Origin: Rhodohalobacter sp. SW132
GTDB lineage: Bacteria; Bacteroidota; Rhodothermia; Balneolales; Balneolaceae
Direction: 5' to 3'
Assembly (NCBI RefSeq): GCF_003390325.1
Contig: NZ_QUOK01000003.1
Coordinates: 470,274 to 534,273, forward strand
DNA length: 64,000 nt
Below the pieces are notes generated by a model. The model saw only the letters and a program-made list of their open reading frames with translations, made no database searches and was not told the DNA's origin. The stretch's first letter is position 1; each line of letters begins with the position of its first letter. This document shows positions 30,641 through 39,396 of the stretch, in pieces. Made by a program: the position numbers and the translations under genes.

Positions 30641-31378
30641 CTAATTCAGATAGAGGTCTTCAGTAAGCGCGTGCAGCCTGCTGTGGTTGCGGACCATCGA
30701 CTGAGGAGGTGTGCTCTTTAATGCCTCCGTACATGCATTGTACGTCGACCAAAGCGAGCTTTTCTCGAACTCAGGATGGGATGGATTGTCGAGCTCCTTA
30801 AACGCTTTGGTGGATTGTGTTGGCGATAGGATACCTTCCCCGGTCAGAATGCCCAGGTACTCGTAGCTCGAGCGCTTATCCAGGGTAATCTCCATCATTC
30901 TGGCCGCGTCGAAACAAAGCTGGCTGTATTGATGCTGAGATTTATAGATCGCTGTAACAACCTGGTCCATTAGCTCTTCATGCATGTTTCCCGAGTGCTT
31001 TCTCAGGACCGTGACATCACCTTTGAACATGAGATTATCACAGACGATAACCGAGGTCCCTACAGCTACGCCAGCGGCTAAAGATTTATCCAGCGAATTT
31101 CTGATACCGATTGAAAGGCGCAAAGGATCATCATCTGATGTTGATTTGCTGGCATAGGACAGCACGCCAAACATTTTGTTGCCACTGGCGCTAAGGGCGT
31201 AGGCCTCCTTAGCAAATGTAAAGTCCCGGAGCATATTGGAGGCCAAGGTCTTCACGTTGACGGCAAAGTCGTAATGATTCAGCGGCGTATAGGTCTCGGT
31301 CTGCTCGGGTTCAGGGATCGCAAGCAGCTGCTCTAAGTTGCAGCGCTCGGATCCACATTGTGTGAGTAGTTCAGGCAT
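30641..31378 (-). CDS. DUF932 phage/plasmid-like protein
   Basis: A 245-residue protein with the DUF932 (TIGR03299-like) pattern: LNHYDFAVNVKTLA near residue 32, FGVLSYASK, SIGIRNSLDKSLAAGVAVG (about 88-106), VCDNLMFKGDVTVLRKHS (about 110-127) and a C-terminal helical part with SSLWSTYNACTEALK. Members are found on phages and conjugative elements; their biochemical role is not settled. A GGAG motif sits eight bases before the ATG. It heads a transcript with the 38-residue gene and ends at the terminator at 30507-30536. Confidence 0.8.
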   Translation of the reverse strand: MPELLTQCGSERCNLEQLLAIPEPEQTETYTPLNHYDFAVNVKTLASNMLRDFTFAKEAYALSASGNKMFGVLSYASKSTSDDDPLRLSIGIRNSLDKSLAAGVAVGTSVIVCDNLMFKGDVTVLRKHSGNMHEELMDQVVTAIYKSQHQYSQLCFDAARMMEITLDKRSSYEYLGILTGEGILSPTQSTKAFKELDNPSHPEFEKSSLWSTYNACTEALKSTPPQSMVRNHSRLHALTEDLYLN

Positions 31379-31726
31379 TGTAATTCTCCGTAAGTTATAG
31401 GTTTTGTTTACACTCTTCTTATACCAAGAAAAGGAGGAGAATTATGCCTGGAGCGCGAGAATAGAGTTGAAAATGGTATAAGAATTATGTGCGAGAGCTT
31501 ATGGTTGAAAGAGCTATTCAATCCGAATTGTTTTTGCACTAACCCGAATGAAAATATTAGATGTAATAGTTGAAGGACTGATATCATTTTGAGGAAAATT
31601 TCAACCATGTCGGGTGTAGAATATATGGTATAGTTTTGCCGGTTAAGTGCAGAATACAGAAATTACCAATGACTTTTGAAATACTTTTGTGCATGACCAA
31701 TAATAAGGCGGACGCTATATAACCTT

Positions 31727-31933
31727 GTGTATTTAACTAATCTCGATACTGATAATATTTTAATCAATTACGAAAATATTATTTATTTGGAGCAAAATAA
31801 CAGAAAAAACGTATTGCATAATTCAAAATATATTTTAATATATTTTGAATATGTATCTGAAAGAGATTTCTTTTTCATCTTGTACTCGTATCGGGAACCC
31901 CTTAAAAAATACAAACATGATTCTGGAAATTAA
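31727..31933 (+). CDS. Doubtful small AT-rich ORF
   Basis: A GTG-started frame of 68 codons reading NILINYENIIYLEQNN near its start, which faintly resembles short FlbD/LytTR-like proteins. There is no ribosome site and the tail looks unlike that family. It may be a decayed gene or chance. The rest of 31379-32027 shows nothing else I can support. Confidence 0.2.
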   Translation: MYLTNLDTDNILINYENIIYLEQNNRKNVLHNSKYILIYFEYVSERDFFFILYSYREPLKKYKHDSGN

Positions 31934-32027
31934 TTACTAAATGGCAATTTAAATAAATTTTAGAATTAGTCTGATATCCACACTTAAAACCCATTTCATT
32001 AGTCATGAAAATCTTTTAAGTATTACG

Positions 32028-32297
32028 ATGGGCGAGGTTGGAGTAAAAGCAATACCAGGCCCTGAATCAAATCCAAGAATACTTCAATATGCAAATGAGA
32101 GTGGTATTCAAAACTATAATTCTGACGAATTGGCTTGGTGCAGTGTTTTTATTGATTGGGTTGCTTACAAAGCAGAAATGGAACGAACAAATAAGCCAGC
32201 AGCGAGATCGTGGTTACGAAATGTTCGATCTCTTACTGACTCTATTTGCACGAATAAAGATAATTGGATTGCTATTCGGAAGAATACGGAGCTGTAA
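32028..32297 (+). pseudogene. Truncated TIGR02594-type cell-wall hydrolase
   Basis: The frame reads MGEVGVKAIPGPESNPRI, then DELAWCSVFIDWVAYKAE and PAARSWL, which is the N-terminal half of the TIGR02594/CHAP-like family (catalytic Cys in AWCS). After ARSWL the sequence loses the family pattern. The second half with the catalytic His (GHVG region) is missing, and the neighbouring frame keeps traces (IIGLLFGR) of it. The upstream frame stays open back to about 31983, so the N-terminus also lacks its usual start. Such hydrolases are frequent in phages and beside toxins. Confidence 0.65.
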
Positions 32298-32345
32298 GCA
32301 TATATGAGAAAACATTTAGGCAATACACACTTTAAAGGAATAATT

Positions 32346-32873
32346 ATGAGTAAAATGCCTGATCGAATACCCGCACGGAAACTGTCCGATATCACACTTC
32401 CGGATGATACCTATAATGCTGATTTTCAGTTGACTGATAGGTACCAAGCGTTCTCAACAGAATTGATTCGTTTTTCATTGTTCGGTATTGCAGGTTACGG
32501 ATTCTTGATAGCTAACGTTGTAGTTAAATCCGATGAACACCTAAAGACATTTACTGAACAAGCTGCTCTGCTAGGTGCGGGAATAGTTTTCTTAGGGTTG
32601 GCTATGGCACTTGCTTTGGCATATCGTTTCTTCTCGACCGGCTGTCTTGCTTATCAAATATCTATTCTGCGCACTCTTACGCGTCTGGAAAACCCTCACT
32701 GGACGGCTGAGGAGCTGGAAGCCAGTGAACAAAGGCTTAACAGAGAGCGCAAAGAACAGCTCCGTACATTAAGGTTTTGTCACAGGTGTTTGATGGCTTC
32801 CGTTGCATCACTTGTAGGAGGTGCAGTGTGTGTAGTCTATGTTTTTGCGGCTGTTCTTTTTGGCATCGCCTAA
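32346..32873 (+). CDS. Membrane protein, hypothetical
   Basis: About 175 residues from the ATG at 32346, which follows an AAAGGA motif and is preferred to the upstream ATG at 32304. A charged N-terminal segment precedes three hydrophobic stretches: FSLFGIAGYGFLIANVVV, AALLGAGIVFLGLAMALALA and a C-terminal VASLVGGAVCVVYVFAAVLF. A cytoplasmic-looking helical charged loop (about residues 110-140, rich in Glu and Arg) lies between the second and third. I do not recognise the family. It lies downstream of the truncated hydrolase, possibly once in the same unit. Confidence 0.6.
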   Translation: MSKMPDRIPARKLSDITLPDDTYNADFQLTDRYQAFSTELIRFSLFGIAGYGFLIANVVVKSDEHLKTFTEQAALLGAGIVFLGLAMALALAYRFFSTGCLAYQISILRTLTRLENPHWTAEELEASEQRLNRERKEQLRTLRFCHRCLMASVASLVGGAVCVVYVFAAVLFGIA

Positions 32874-33025
32874 TCAAGTAGTTGGCTCCGCCCAAGTTTG
32901 AGCGGGTGCGCCCCTCACACTAACCACCGCACAGGGCCCCAACCCTTACCTTAAGAATTCCACCCTCAAGATTTATGACTTACATTCCTGTAAGCCAAGG
33001 CACCCATGTTGGGCACACACAATAC

Positions 33026-33065
33026 CTATAAACAATAGCGCCCATCAGGACGCTACTGTTTATAG
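33026..33065. repeat. 15-bp inverted repeat (strong hairpin)
   Basis: Arms CTATAAACAATAGCG and CGCTACTGTTTATAG pair over 15 bp with one mismatch around a 10-base loop. There is no T-run on either side, so it is not a classical terminator. The rest of the stretch 32874-33160 holds no gene; it might be the end of a mobile element or a structured RNA. Confidence 0.6.
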
Positions 33066-33160
33066 CCAAACAGTTTAAATAATCTCGAATCCTAAATCAT
33101 AAAACGCAGTATAACTTCTTCAAAAAACTCATTTGTCAAGACCCAAAAGTTGCCCCACCG

Positions 33161-33346
33161 TTAATCAACGTTATCATTAAATCTCATCAGAATACTGACT
33201 TCTATCGACTCCATCTCCTTCAACAAGTAATCAATCCACTCTTCCAACTTAGCAACTATCACTATCAAATCAAGCGCACTCTCCCAGCTCATATTTCCCT
33301 TTAAAAAATCATGAATCCTTCTTGTCGTTCTCTCTTTATATGACAT
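33161..33346 (-). CDS. Small protein of an unknown repeated family (61 residues)
   Basis: A helical, amphipathic 61-residue frame with SALDLIVIVAKLEEWIDYLL in the middle and a KEMESIEV tail. Related but broken sequences occur on the minus strand at about 39.11-39.20 kb (WIDYLLMEMEME) and, weakly, about 42.62-42.67 kb, which supports a real protein family. Function unknown. It has no operon partner. Confidence 0.45.
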   Translation of the reverse strand: MSYKERTTRRIHDFLKGNMSWESALDLIVIVAKLEEWIDYLLKEMESIEVSILMRFNDNVD

Positions 33347-33511
33347 AGGCTCAGTTTCTGGGTATAAGAAGTATGAAGGCCGTAGTAGCTTAAGGATTGC
33401 TCAATCCGGCAAATAACAGAAGCGTGTCAGTATGTTGTCACTCGCGTTGTTTATACTGCGCCAGATACACGTTACGCTTCTTAAATCAAACACATAAAAA
33501 AAGGAGTAAAT

Positions 33512-34099
33512 ATGAAAGAAGGTTTATCAGAGATCATTTGTATCATTGACGCTTCAGGCTCGATGAAACTCATAAAAAATGACGCGATTGGAGGCTTTAT
33601 CTCGTTTCTTGATGAGCAAAAAAAGCTGCCTGGAGACGCAACATTGACGCTCATTCAGTTTAACACGGATTACGACGTTATTCACGAAAACAAACCTCTG
33701 AGTGAGGTTAATCCCATCCGAGACAAAGACTACATACCGACGGGAAGTACAGCGTTGCTGGACGCAGTAGGCAAAGCAATAGATTCAACAGGTCGACGGT
33801 TGGCCAGTACTTCAGAAGAGCACAGACCTGAAAAAGTTATTGTCGCTATTTTGACTGATGGAGAAGAAAACGCAAGTACGTCCTATGATTTACCAACGAT
33901 CAAAGACATGATACGTCATCAGAAGGAGAAGTACTCATGGGAGTTTATTTTCCTGGGAGCCAATCAGGATTCGTTTGCAGAAGCGGCAAAAATAGGCATT
34001 GAATCAAAAGACACCATAAACTTTGCGGCAACAGATGATGGAATCAGAACGGCTTATAGCGAGATGAGCAACAGTATTACTACATATAGAAAAAAGTAG
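33512..34099 (+). CDS. VWA-domain protein
   Basis: A 195-residue protein that is one von Willebrand factor A domain. It has the MIDAS motif IIDASGSM (about 12-19), the conserved Thr in PTGSTALLDAVG (about 82-93) and the Asp in AILTDGEENAS (about 117-127). VWA domains bind partner proteins through a metal ion. There is no signal peptide and no membrane segment, so it acts in the cytoplasm. A good AAAGGAG ribosome site precedes the ATG. It stands alone, with a terminator after it, so its partner (often a MoxR ATPase, PP2C or kinase) is not shown by context. Stand-alone VWA proteins of this size (TerY-like) occur in stress and defence clusters. Confidence 0.85.
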   Translation: MKEGLSEIICIIDASGSMKLIKNDAIGGFISFLDEQKKLPGDATLTLIQFNTDYDVIHENKPLSEVNPIRDKDYIPTGSTALLDAVGKAIDSTGRRLASTSEEHRPEKVIVAILTDGEENASTSYDLPTIKDMIRHQKEKYSWEFIFLGANQDSFAEAAKIGIESKDTINFAATDDGIRTAYSEMSNSITTYRKK

Positions 34100-34111
34100 A
34101 ATTCCATCTTA

Positions 34112-34146
34112 AGAGGCTTCAGGCTTAACAGCTTGAAGCCTTATAA
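34112..34146 (+). terminator. Terminator of the VWA gene
   Basis: AGGCTTCA ... TGAAGCCT forms an 8-bp perfect stem with a 12-base loop, followed by a short TTATAAT stretch, directly after the VWA gene stop. Confidence 0.6.
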
Positions 34147-34273
34147 TAATATGGGTCATACAAAAAACATGAACCTTGATGTTTTTTTTCATGTATTTGA
34201 GGAAGGTTTTGCAGAACTGGGCTTTTGCCCAATCACGGGGTTGTCGGTTAAATTAAATCTTCAAATAATGACT

Positions 34274-34309
34274 TATATGATGTGGTTTCAATATATGATG
34301 TGGTTTCAA
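34274..34309. repeat. 18-bp perfect tandem duplication
   Basis: TATATGATGTGGTTTCAA occurs twice in tandem. It lies in a stretch without a supported gene (34100-34399). Confidence 0.7.
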
Positions 34310-34347
34310 TCTCTCTTTGGCCCTGACCTTGAAAAACCTCTTTCAAT

Positions 34348-34385
34348 AAAAAAAGCTGCCCAGAGTTAACAAGGCAGCTTTTAGA
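34348..34385 (-). terminator. Terminator of the fasciclin gene
   Basis: A perfect 10-bp stem AAAAGCTGCC / GGCAGCTTTT with a 12-base loop. On the minus strand it is followed by seven T, so it ends the fasciclin transcript. The symmetric arms may also act on the plus strand. Confidence 0.85.
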
Positions 34386-34399
34386 TCGGGGATTTTAAA

Positions 34400-34819
34400 C
34401 TACTGAATCACTTCATTTGTGATATGAACCAAACCGTTAGATGCCCGTATATCTCCCTCGGTAATCTCTATCCCGAGTGCGGGCCCAGCATCGGCAGCCT
34501 CAACTTCACTCTGAAAAAGATGACCAACTACGAGATTTTGCAGTCTGTCGCTATCTTGTCGAATCTGCTCCAGATCATCACCAAGATTTTCAAACGCCTG
34601 ATCTGTCGGAGCGATGATGGTGTAGGGCCCCTGATCGGCAATTGCATCACCAAGGTTAGTCTCATTCAGTAATTCAGCGAATATTGTGTGATTTTCGCTG
34701 GCTTCAACAACTTCTACTACGGTTTTATCTTGTGCAGTAGCGCTGTTTGTAGTAAGCGCAAACGTGAAAATAAGCGCGAAAATAGAGAGTACTGAGAAAT
34801 ACTTCTTCATAGACTTCAT
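34400..34819 (-). CDS. Exported fasciclin (FAS1) domain protein
   Basis: The preferred start at 34819 gives a 139-residue protein with a signal peptide (MKSMKKYFSVLSIFALIFTF, cleavage probably after ATAQ). A single FAS1 domain follows: FAELLNETNLGDAI, YTIIAPTDQAFENL (H1-like block) and a C-terminal GDIRASNGLVHITNEVIQ block, which is the typical FAS1 end. FAS1 domains mediate adhesion or bind ligands at the cell surface or periplasm. The frame extends 23 codons further upstream, but this extension would bury the signal peptide. It has its own terminator and no operon partner. Confidence 0.88.
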   Translation of the reverse strand: MKSMKKYFSVLSIFALIFTFALTTNSATAQDKTVVEVVEASENHTIFAELLNETNLGDAIADQGPYTIIAPTDQAFENLGDDLEQIRQDSDRLQNLVVGHLFQSEVEAADAGPALGIEITEGDIRASNGLVHITNEVIQ

Positions 34820-35461
34820 AATGGATTTGTTTGGTTTTACGGTTCGAGAGACAATATCAACTATCTCTATTCTGTATATCTTTACCAATTTCTCATATTT
34901 ACTGTAGATGAATTTGTTCCAAAATATTTTTTTAGATTTAATTGTATCCAGTAAATAGTACAGATATTAGAGGCTTTGAAATATGTTCAATTTCTCATTT
35001 TTTTATTTAGAGTCTCGTTCTTTTTATCTACTGTAGATTATGGCTGTTTTAAAGCAACTTAACGACCGATTTGAGACTGTATGGCCGCTCATAGGCATAC
35101 TCTATCCATCAGATGGCCTTTGCCAGGCTTACTACAAAAAGGCTATAATACCTTCAGGCCAACGAAATCTTAAAAACTGAATCCTTTGTGTTGTAATCAA
35201 TAATCTTAATCCATTCAGCAAGCTGTCGCCTCCATTGATAAGGTAGATTGTGCCCCATTAAGGATTAGATTGCCAATGTTTAGTTCAATTTTAGATAGAA
35301 TGACCACCAAATATTTCGAATATTGTGGCATTTACTATCGTGGTCTACGGTTCTGCAATTATGTTTCCGAATTTCTCAGTTACCAATAAATATACTGAGT
35401 ACAAAAATGAGCAAGAGGTGATTCTATTTCTGATCTCTTAGCTATTTTTAATGGATTTCAA
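34820..35461. other. Gene-free stretch
   Basis: About 640 bp between two minus-strand genes. AT-rich, with no frame that looks coding. It must contain the promoter of the fasciclin gene near its left end. Confidence 0.5.
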
Positions 35462-37498
35462 TTAGCTGGTATAAATTAGGTTCGTACTATAGTCAACAGG
35501 TTCAGCGGAATGGGGATAGACTATGATAAAACTTATGCCCGGCTTATCTGAAGCCATGGTTCTGGGTACAAGGTTTGTTCCATATGCCCAGCCGTATGTG
35601 CCCGACCTTTTGTTGGTAACAATAAGCAGGTCCGAATTCTGTAGATCTTGCAACACATGGGTCATTAACAGATCAAATTTTTCAAATTTTTCAAATTTAA
35701 TATCCAGTGAAGGGGAAAGAAGATCTACATTATGGCTGATCTGATCTTCATCTTCTGATAAGTGATAAATCTCAAGAGGAGTATTCAGATTTTCTGCCAG
35801 CCTCACAATATTGCCAAACAGATGTAAAAAAGTTTTCCCTACGGCTTTTTTGGGAGGAATGACCAAACGAATTTTCTCGAATGTTGAAATAGGTTGATCG
35901 AATTTACAGACAAATATTTGTTGATTTGATGTTTGAATCAATTGATCCACCACGCTTCCAAATACTTTCATGGGAGTCGTTATTTCACCATTCCAGCCAA
36001 TAACTATATCGGTGATCGCATGTTTTTCTGCTGCCAGGTGAATCCCTTCAGCAATATTAAGATTGGTTTCAATGACCGGGTTGGCTGCACTGTTGACGGC
36101 GTGTATATGATGGCTGGCCGTATCCAGTATTTTTTGTGCTCTTTCTCTTTGGGAAGCCGCATCTACGTATGTGTTAATCACGGAAAGTGGATAAATCGGA
36201 TTGCTGCCCTTAATCCTTAAGTTAGCCGCAAACTCAATCAACCGATCAGACGTAACCGGGTTTGAAATCGGTACCATAATCCGCTGATTGACTTTTGGCT
36301 TTGCATCTGAGCCGTCACTGATGTCGTCAGTAAGTTTATGACCAAACTTTTCAACAACTATCGGGCCAATAATACACGTAACCAATATCATCATAATGGC
36401 GCCATTTAACACTTCTTCTCCGATTAGTCCGACCTCCATCCCAACAAATACTGCTGCCAGGGTTGCCGCAGCCTGGGAATTGGTTAACCCGAATATTACC
36501 CAGGCCTGGTCATTAGAAAAATTAAGAATTTTAGCACTGGCAAAAGCCGCCATCCATTTAGTAATAACAACTGTGGCCGTCATAACGCCCATAATGATCC
36601 ATACATCAGTACTGCCGGTTAATACGGCAATATCTACCTGCATACCTACGAAGATGAGGAACAGTGGTATAAAGAAGGCATCACCAAAAAACTCAACGCG
36701 ATTTTTTAATGGCCCTTTATTTGAAAGCAGGCGGTTGAATGACAGCCCGGCCAGAAAAGCTCCCACAATCGCTTCAATACCGATCACTTCAGCCAGCCAT
36801 GCGGCAATCAGCATCATGCCAATTACATAGACATAGGTAAAACGCCCCTTTTCACCCACATACTGAAAAAACCGAAAGCTTGCTTTTGGCAGCACGATAA
36901 ACATGAATGCCAGGTAGATGGAGAAGAGGCCGGTTAATGTGACCCAAAACATCATATCAAGATCTCCCTCCACTGACCGTGCAACTACTGCCAATACAAG
37001 CAGTGCTACCGTATCCGTAATGATGGTTCCGCCAACAGCGGCCGATACACTTTTCTCTTTCATCAAGCCCAGCCGGGAGATGATCGGATACGCCACCAGC
37101 GTGTGAGAAGCAAACATGCTTGCGATTAACAGTGATGCGGGCAGGGAGTATCCCATCCAGTAAAAGATAAGGGTGCCAAGAGTTTGGGGTATCAGGAAAG
37201 TCAAAGCACCAAAAACGAAGGTGTTTTTCTTCTCTTTTTTGAACTGATCGAGATTAATCTCAAGGCCTGCCAAAAACATTAGGTAGAGCAAGCCCACTTT
37301 CCCCAGTACATCAATCACACCGGCGGCTTCAATTAAACCAAAACCTTTGGGGCCAACAATGGTACCTGCCAGTAAGAGGCCCACAATGCCCGGAAGATTT
37401 ATTTTTTGAAAGACCAGGGGTACAAATAGAATAATGAGCAAAAGAATTGCAAATGCGAGAATAGGTTCACTTGCAATCGAGATTACAGAAAATGTCAT
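35462..37498 (-). CDS. Kef-type cation:proton antiporter (CPA2) with C-terminal USP-like domain
   Basis: The 678-residue protein starts with a Na+/H+ exchanger domain of about 12 hydrophobic segments (residues about 10-390), including the typical LPGIVGLLLAGTIVGPKGFGLI block near residues 34-55 and YLMFLAGLEINL near 75-86. The C-terminal 280 residues are soluble and look like one or two universal-stress-protein-like domains (VNQRIMVPISNPVTSDRL start). It probably exchanges K+ or Na+ for H+ at the inner membrane, with the soluble part as regulator. It stands alone on the minus strand. There are no TrkA-N signs, which distinguishes it from KefB/KefC proper. Confidence 0.88.
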   Translation of the reverse strand: MTFSVISIASEPILAFAILLLIILFVPLVFQKINLPGIVGLLLAGTIVGPKGFGLIEAAGVIDVLGKVGLLYLMFLAGLEINLDQFKKEKKNTFVFGALTFLIPQTLGTLIFYWMGYSLPASLLIASMFASHTLVAYPIISRLGLMKEKSVSAAVGGTIITDTVALLVLAVVARSVEGDLDMMFWVTLTGLFSIYLAFMFIVLPKASFRFFQYVGEKGRFTYVYVIGMMLIAAWLAEVIGIEAIVGAFLAGLSFNRLLSNKGPLKNRVEFFGDAFFIPLFLIFVGMQVDIAVLTGSTDVWIIMGVMTATVVITKWMAAFASAKILNFSNDQAWVIFGLTNSQAAATLAAVFVGMEVGLIGEEVLNGAIMMILVTCIIGPIVVEKFGHKLTDDISDGSDAKPKVNQRIMVPISNPVTSDRLIEFAANLRIKGSNPIYPLSVINTYVDAASQRERAQKILDTASHHIHAVNSAANPVIETNLNIAEGIHLAAEKHAITDIVIGWNGEITTPMKVFGSVVDQLIQTSNQQIFVCKFDQPISTFEKIRLVIPPKKAVGKTFLHLFGNIVRLAENLNTPLEIYHLSEDEDQISHNVDLLSPSLDIKFEKFEKFDLLMTHVLQDLQNSDLLIVTNKRSGTYGWAYGTNLVPRTMASDKPGISFIIVYPHSAEPVDYSTNLIYTS

Positions 37499-37615
37499 AA
37501 ATGTGAGTTTTCTGAAATCAGAGAATCAAATACCCAACCTACATCTGTAGAAATAGTATTCCTGTACAAGGGATATATACTAAAGCAAAAAACTGATGCA
37601 GTGCGAGCGTGCTTC

Positions 37616-37663
37616 GTAGCTCCTCTGAAAACATGTTTATATTTCAGAAGGCAAAGGAGCTAC
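37616..37663. repeat. Inverted repeat with interrupted 15-bp stem
   Basis: GTAGCTCCTCTGAAA pairs with TTTCAG and AGGAGCTAC after a seven-base interruption on one side, with an 11-base loop. It lies in the 690-bp gene-free stretch 37499-38190, which otherwise shows only decayed sequence. It may be a mobile-element end or structured RNA. Confidence 0.45.
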
Positions 37664-38190
37664 ATAAAGAAAGGTCCTTTGTCTTCTCTCGAAGCCTGCG
37701 AAGTTAGCTGTCGGGTTCGGGCTGAGAGAACTCGCCCTAACTGATTGCTCAGAATTCACCCCAAATAATTGGGTCCTCCGCTCACTCATTACTGAGTGAT
37801 TAGGCAATCTTAAGGTTAGCGCTTTTCAACTTGAAAACAAAATACATAAATCGAGGATGGATTACACACGGCTGAAATACGCACCTTAGCTGGGAAGTGT
37901 CTTTGCAGCTTTAAGATAAAGTCATAAACTCAGACGAATGGCTTTGGAGTTTCTACATTTGAGTGGTCATGCAGTACACATTATCATCAACTATGCAACC
38001 TTCCCCCTCACACCTTAGCCGAAAACAAAATCCATGATTCTGTAAAGTCTTTTTTAATAATCTTCGACTACAGCTTCCTGTTTGTGATTGGAACAAAAAA
38101 GGGAGATTTTGCTTTAAGTGTAATCGGAAGGCAATAACTTTGCAATCCCTGGGTTTTCACAACCATAATTTCAATTAAAAAAATAGTTCA

Positions 38191-38694
38191 ATGAAAATTT
38201 TTAAAATAACGAGTCTATTGCTCGTAGCAGTTACATTTGCTTTCTCATCCGCGTTTGCACAAGGAATGGGTCAACAACAGCAACCTCAAATGCCGGATGT
38301 CCCCACATCTGAAGACGTAAGTGATGAAGAGCTGAATCAATTTGTAACCACAATCTCTGAGATTGAGCCTATTCAAATTGAACTTCAAACAGATGTACAG
38401 AAGCTTGTTGAAGAAAAGAATATTTCCATGGAAAGATTCCAACAACTGATGATGGCAATGCAGAATCCACAAATGGCTGATCAGGTAGAAATATCTGATG
38501 AAGAGCGCGAGCAGATTCAAAACATTCAACCCGATCTCACTGACCTTCAAATGAAAGCAGAAGAAAAGATAGTTGAAAAAATTGAAGAGAATGGTCTGAA
38601 TGTTCAGCGGTACCAGGCAATTATGATGGGTGCACAGCAGGATCAGGAACTGATGACGAGACTTCAGACAGCTCTTGAAGCTACACAGGGCTGA
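38191..38694 (+). CDS. Exported DUF4168 protein
   Basis: The 167-residue protein has an N-terminal signal peptide (cleavage probably after SSAFAQ, residue 24), a short Gln/Pro-rich linker and a helical DUF4168 domain. The domain shows the two mirrored halves typical of this family: VSDEELNQFVTTISEIEPIQ with FQQLMMAMQNPQ, and ISDEEREQIQNIQPDLTDLQ with YQAIMMGAQQDQELMTRL. It should be periplasmic. Its role is unknown in the family. Own terminator follows; monocistronic. Confidence 0.88.
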   Translation: MKIFKITSLLLVAVTFAFSSAFAQGMGQQQQPQMPDVPTSEDVSDEELNQFVTTISEIEPIQIELQTDVQKLVEEKNISMERFQQLMMAMQNPQMADQVEISDEEREQIQNIQPDLTDLQMKAEEKIVEKIEENGLNVQRYQAIMMGAQQDQELMTRLQTALEATQG

Positions 38695-38729
38695 TTAAGC
38701 AGAACTAAAAATTCATTAGATTATCTATC

Positions 38730-38759
38730 AAAGCCACTCTCTACGAGTGGCTTTTTTAT
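38730..38759 (+). terminator. Terminator of the DUF4168 gene
   Basis: A perfect 9-bp stem AAGCCACTC / GAGTGGCTT with a five-base loop and a T6 run, 30 bases after the stop codon. Confidence 0.9.
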
Positions 38760-39110
38760 TTCGGTAAGATATTGAGTTTACCGGATGAAGTCCTTCCAGC
38801 AACTGCCTGCAACAATGAAGACCAGTTTACAATTTAACAATGTACAATCCTTTGATCTGGCGGTCTAAAACAACCATATCCCCGCTTAAAATAGGGCTTC
38901 TAAGGTATGAGAGCAGACTCTTTTCCTGACCTCCCATTTTAACGCCCAAATTTAAACAGCTCTACTAAATATTTTTGCACATCGGTAAGTAATAAGTAAC
39001 AAAAGCGAAGTGGGTTTCGAATCATTAAACGAAATTAAAATAGGCGAGTAGAAGAATATTTACAGAAGCTTGATAATGGATTTTAATGTTAACAAAATGT
39101 TCATTCAATG

Positions 39111-39392
39111 ATAAACTCCATCTCCATCTCCATCAATAAATAATCAATCCATACCTCCGATTCTGATATCCTTATTAGCGATCGCTAGTTGAATCAAGTC
39201 GATTAGAAATTTGCCCCTTATATTGGTTATACCCCTCCCTGTAAAAAGTTTCATACTTACTTTAGATGACAATTGATCGCATAATTTCGTAAGTGTATGC
39301 GGCAGTTGAATTATTACGTATTTATACGGATTGATTTCGTTAGAGTTTTCTAATAATTTAAATTCAAATAATGCTATCAGAAAATAACCCAA
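39111..39392 (-). pseudogene. Broken copy of the 61-residue small-protein family
   Basis: One minus-strand frame gives GKFLIDLIQLAIANKD and, after a frameshift, SESEVWIDYLLMEMEMEF follows. Together they parallel SALDLIVIVAKLEEWIDYLL of the gene at 33161-33346. The frame break makes it a pseudogene. The gap 38760-39110 shows nothing. Confidence 0.4.
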
Positions 39393-39396
39393 GAAA

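Noticed and set aside
32880..32960. GC-rich stretch with GTGCG, considered as a group II intron end
   Set aside because: No domain V/VI-like hairpin or maturase is near.
34133..34369. A 78-codon plus-strand frame after the VWA gene
   Set aside because: It starts within the terminator stem, includes the 18-bp tandem duplication and ends in the next terminator; no family pattern.
37930..38000. A recombinase-like reading (LSGHAVHIIINYA) in the gap before the DUF4168 gene
   Set aside because: The match is limited to a GH and a Y and lacks the Arg box; not enough to call a third integrase remnant.
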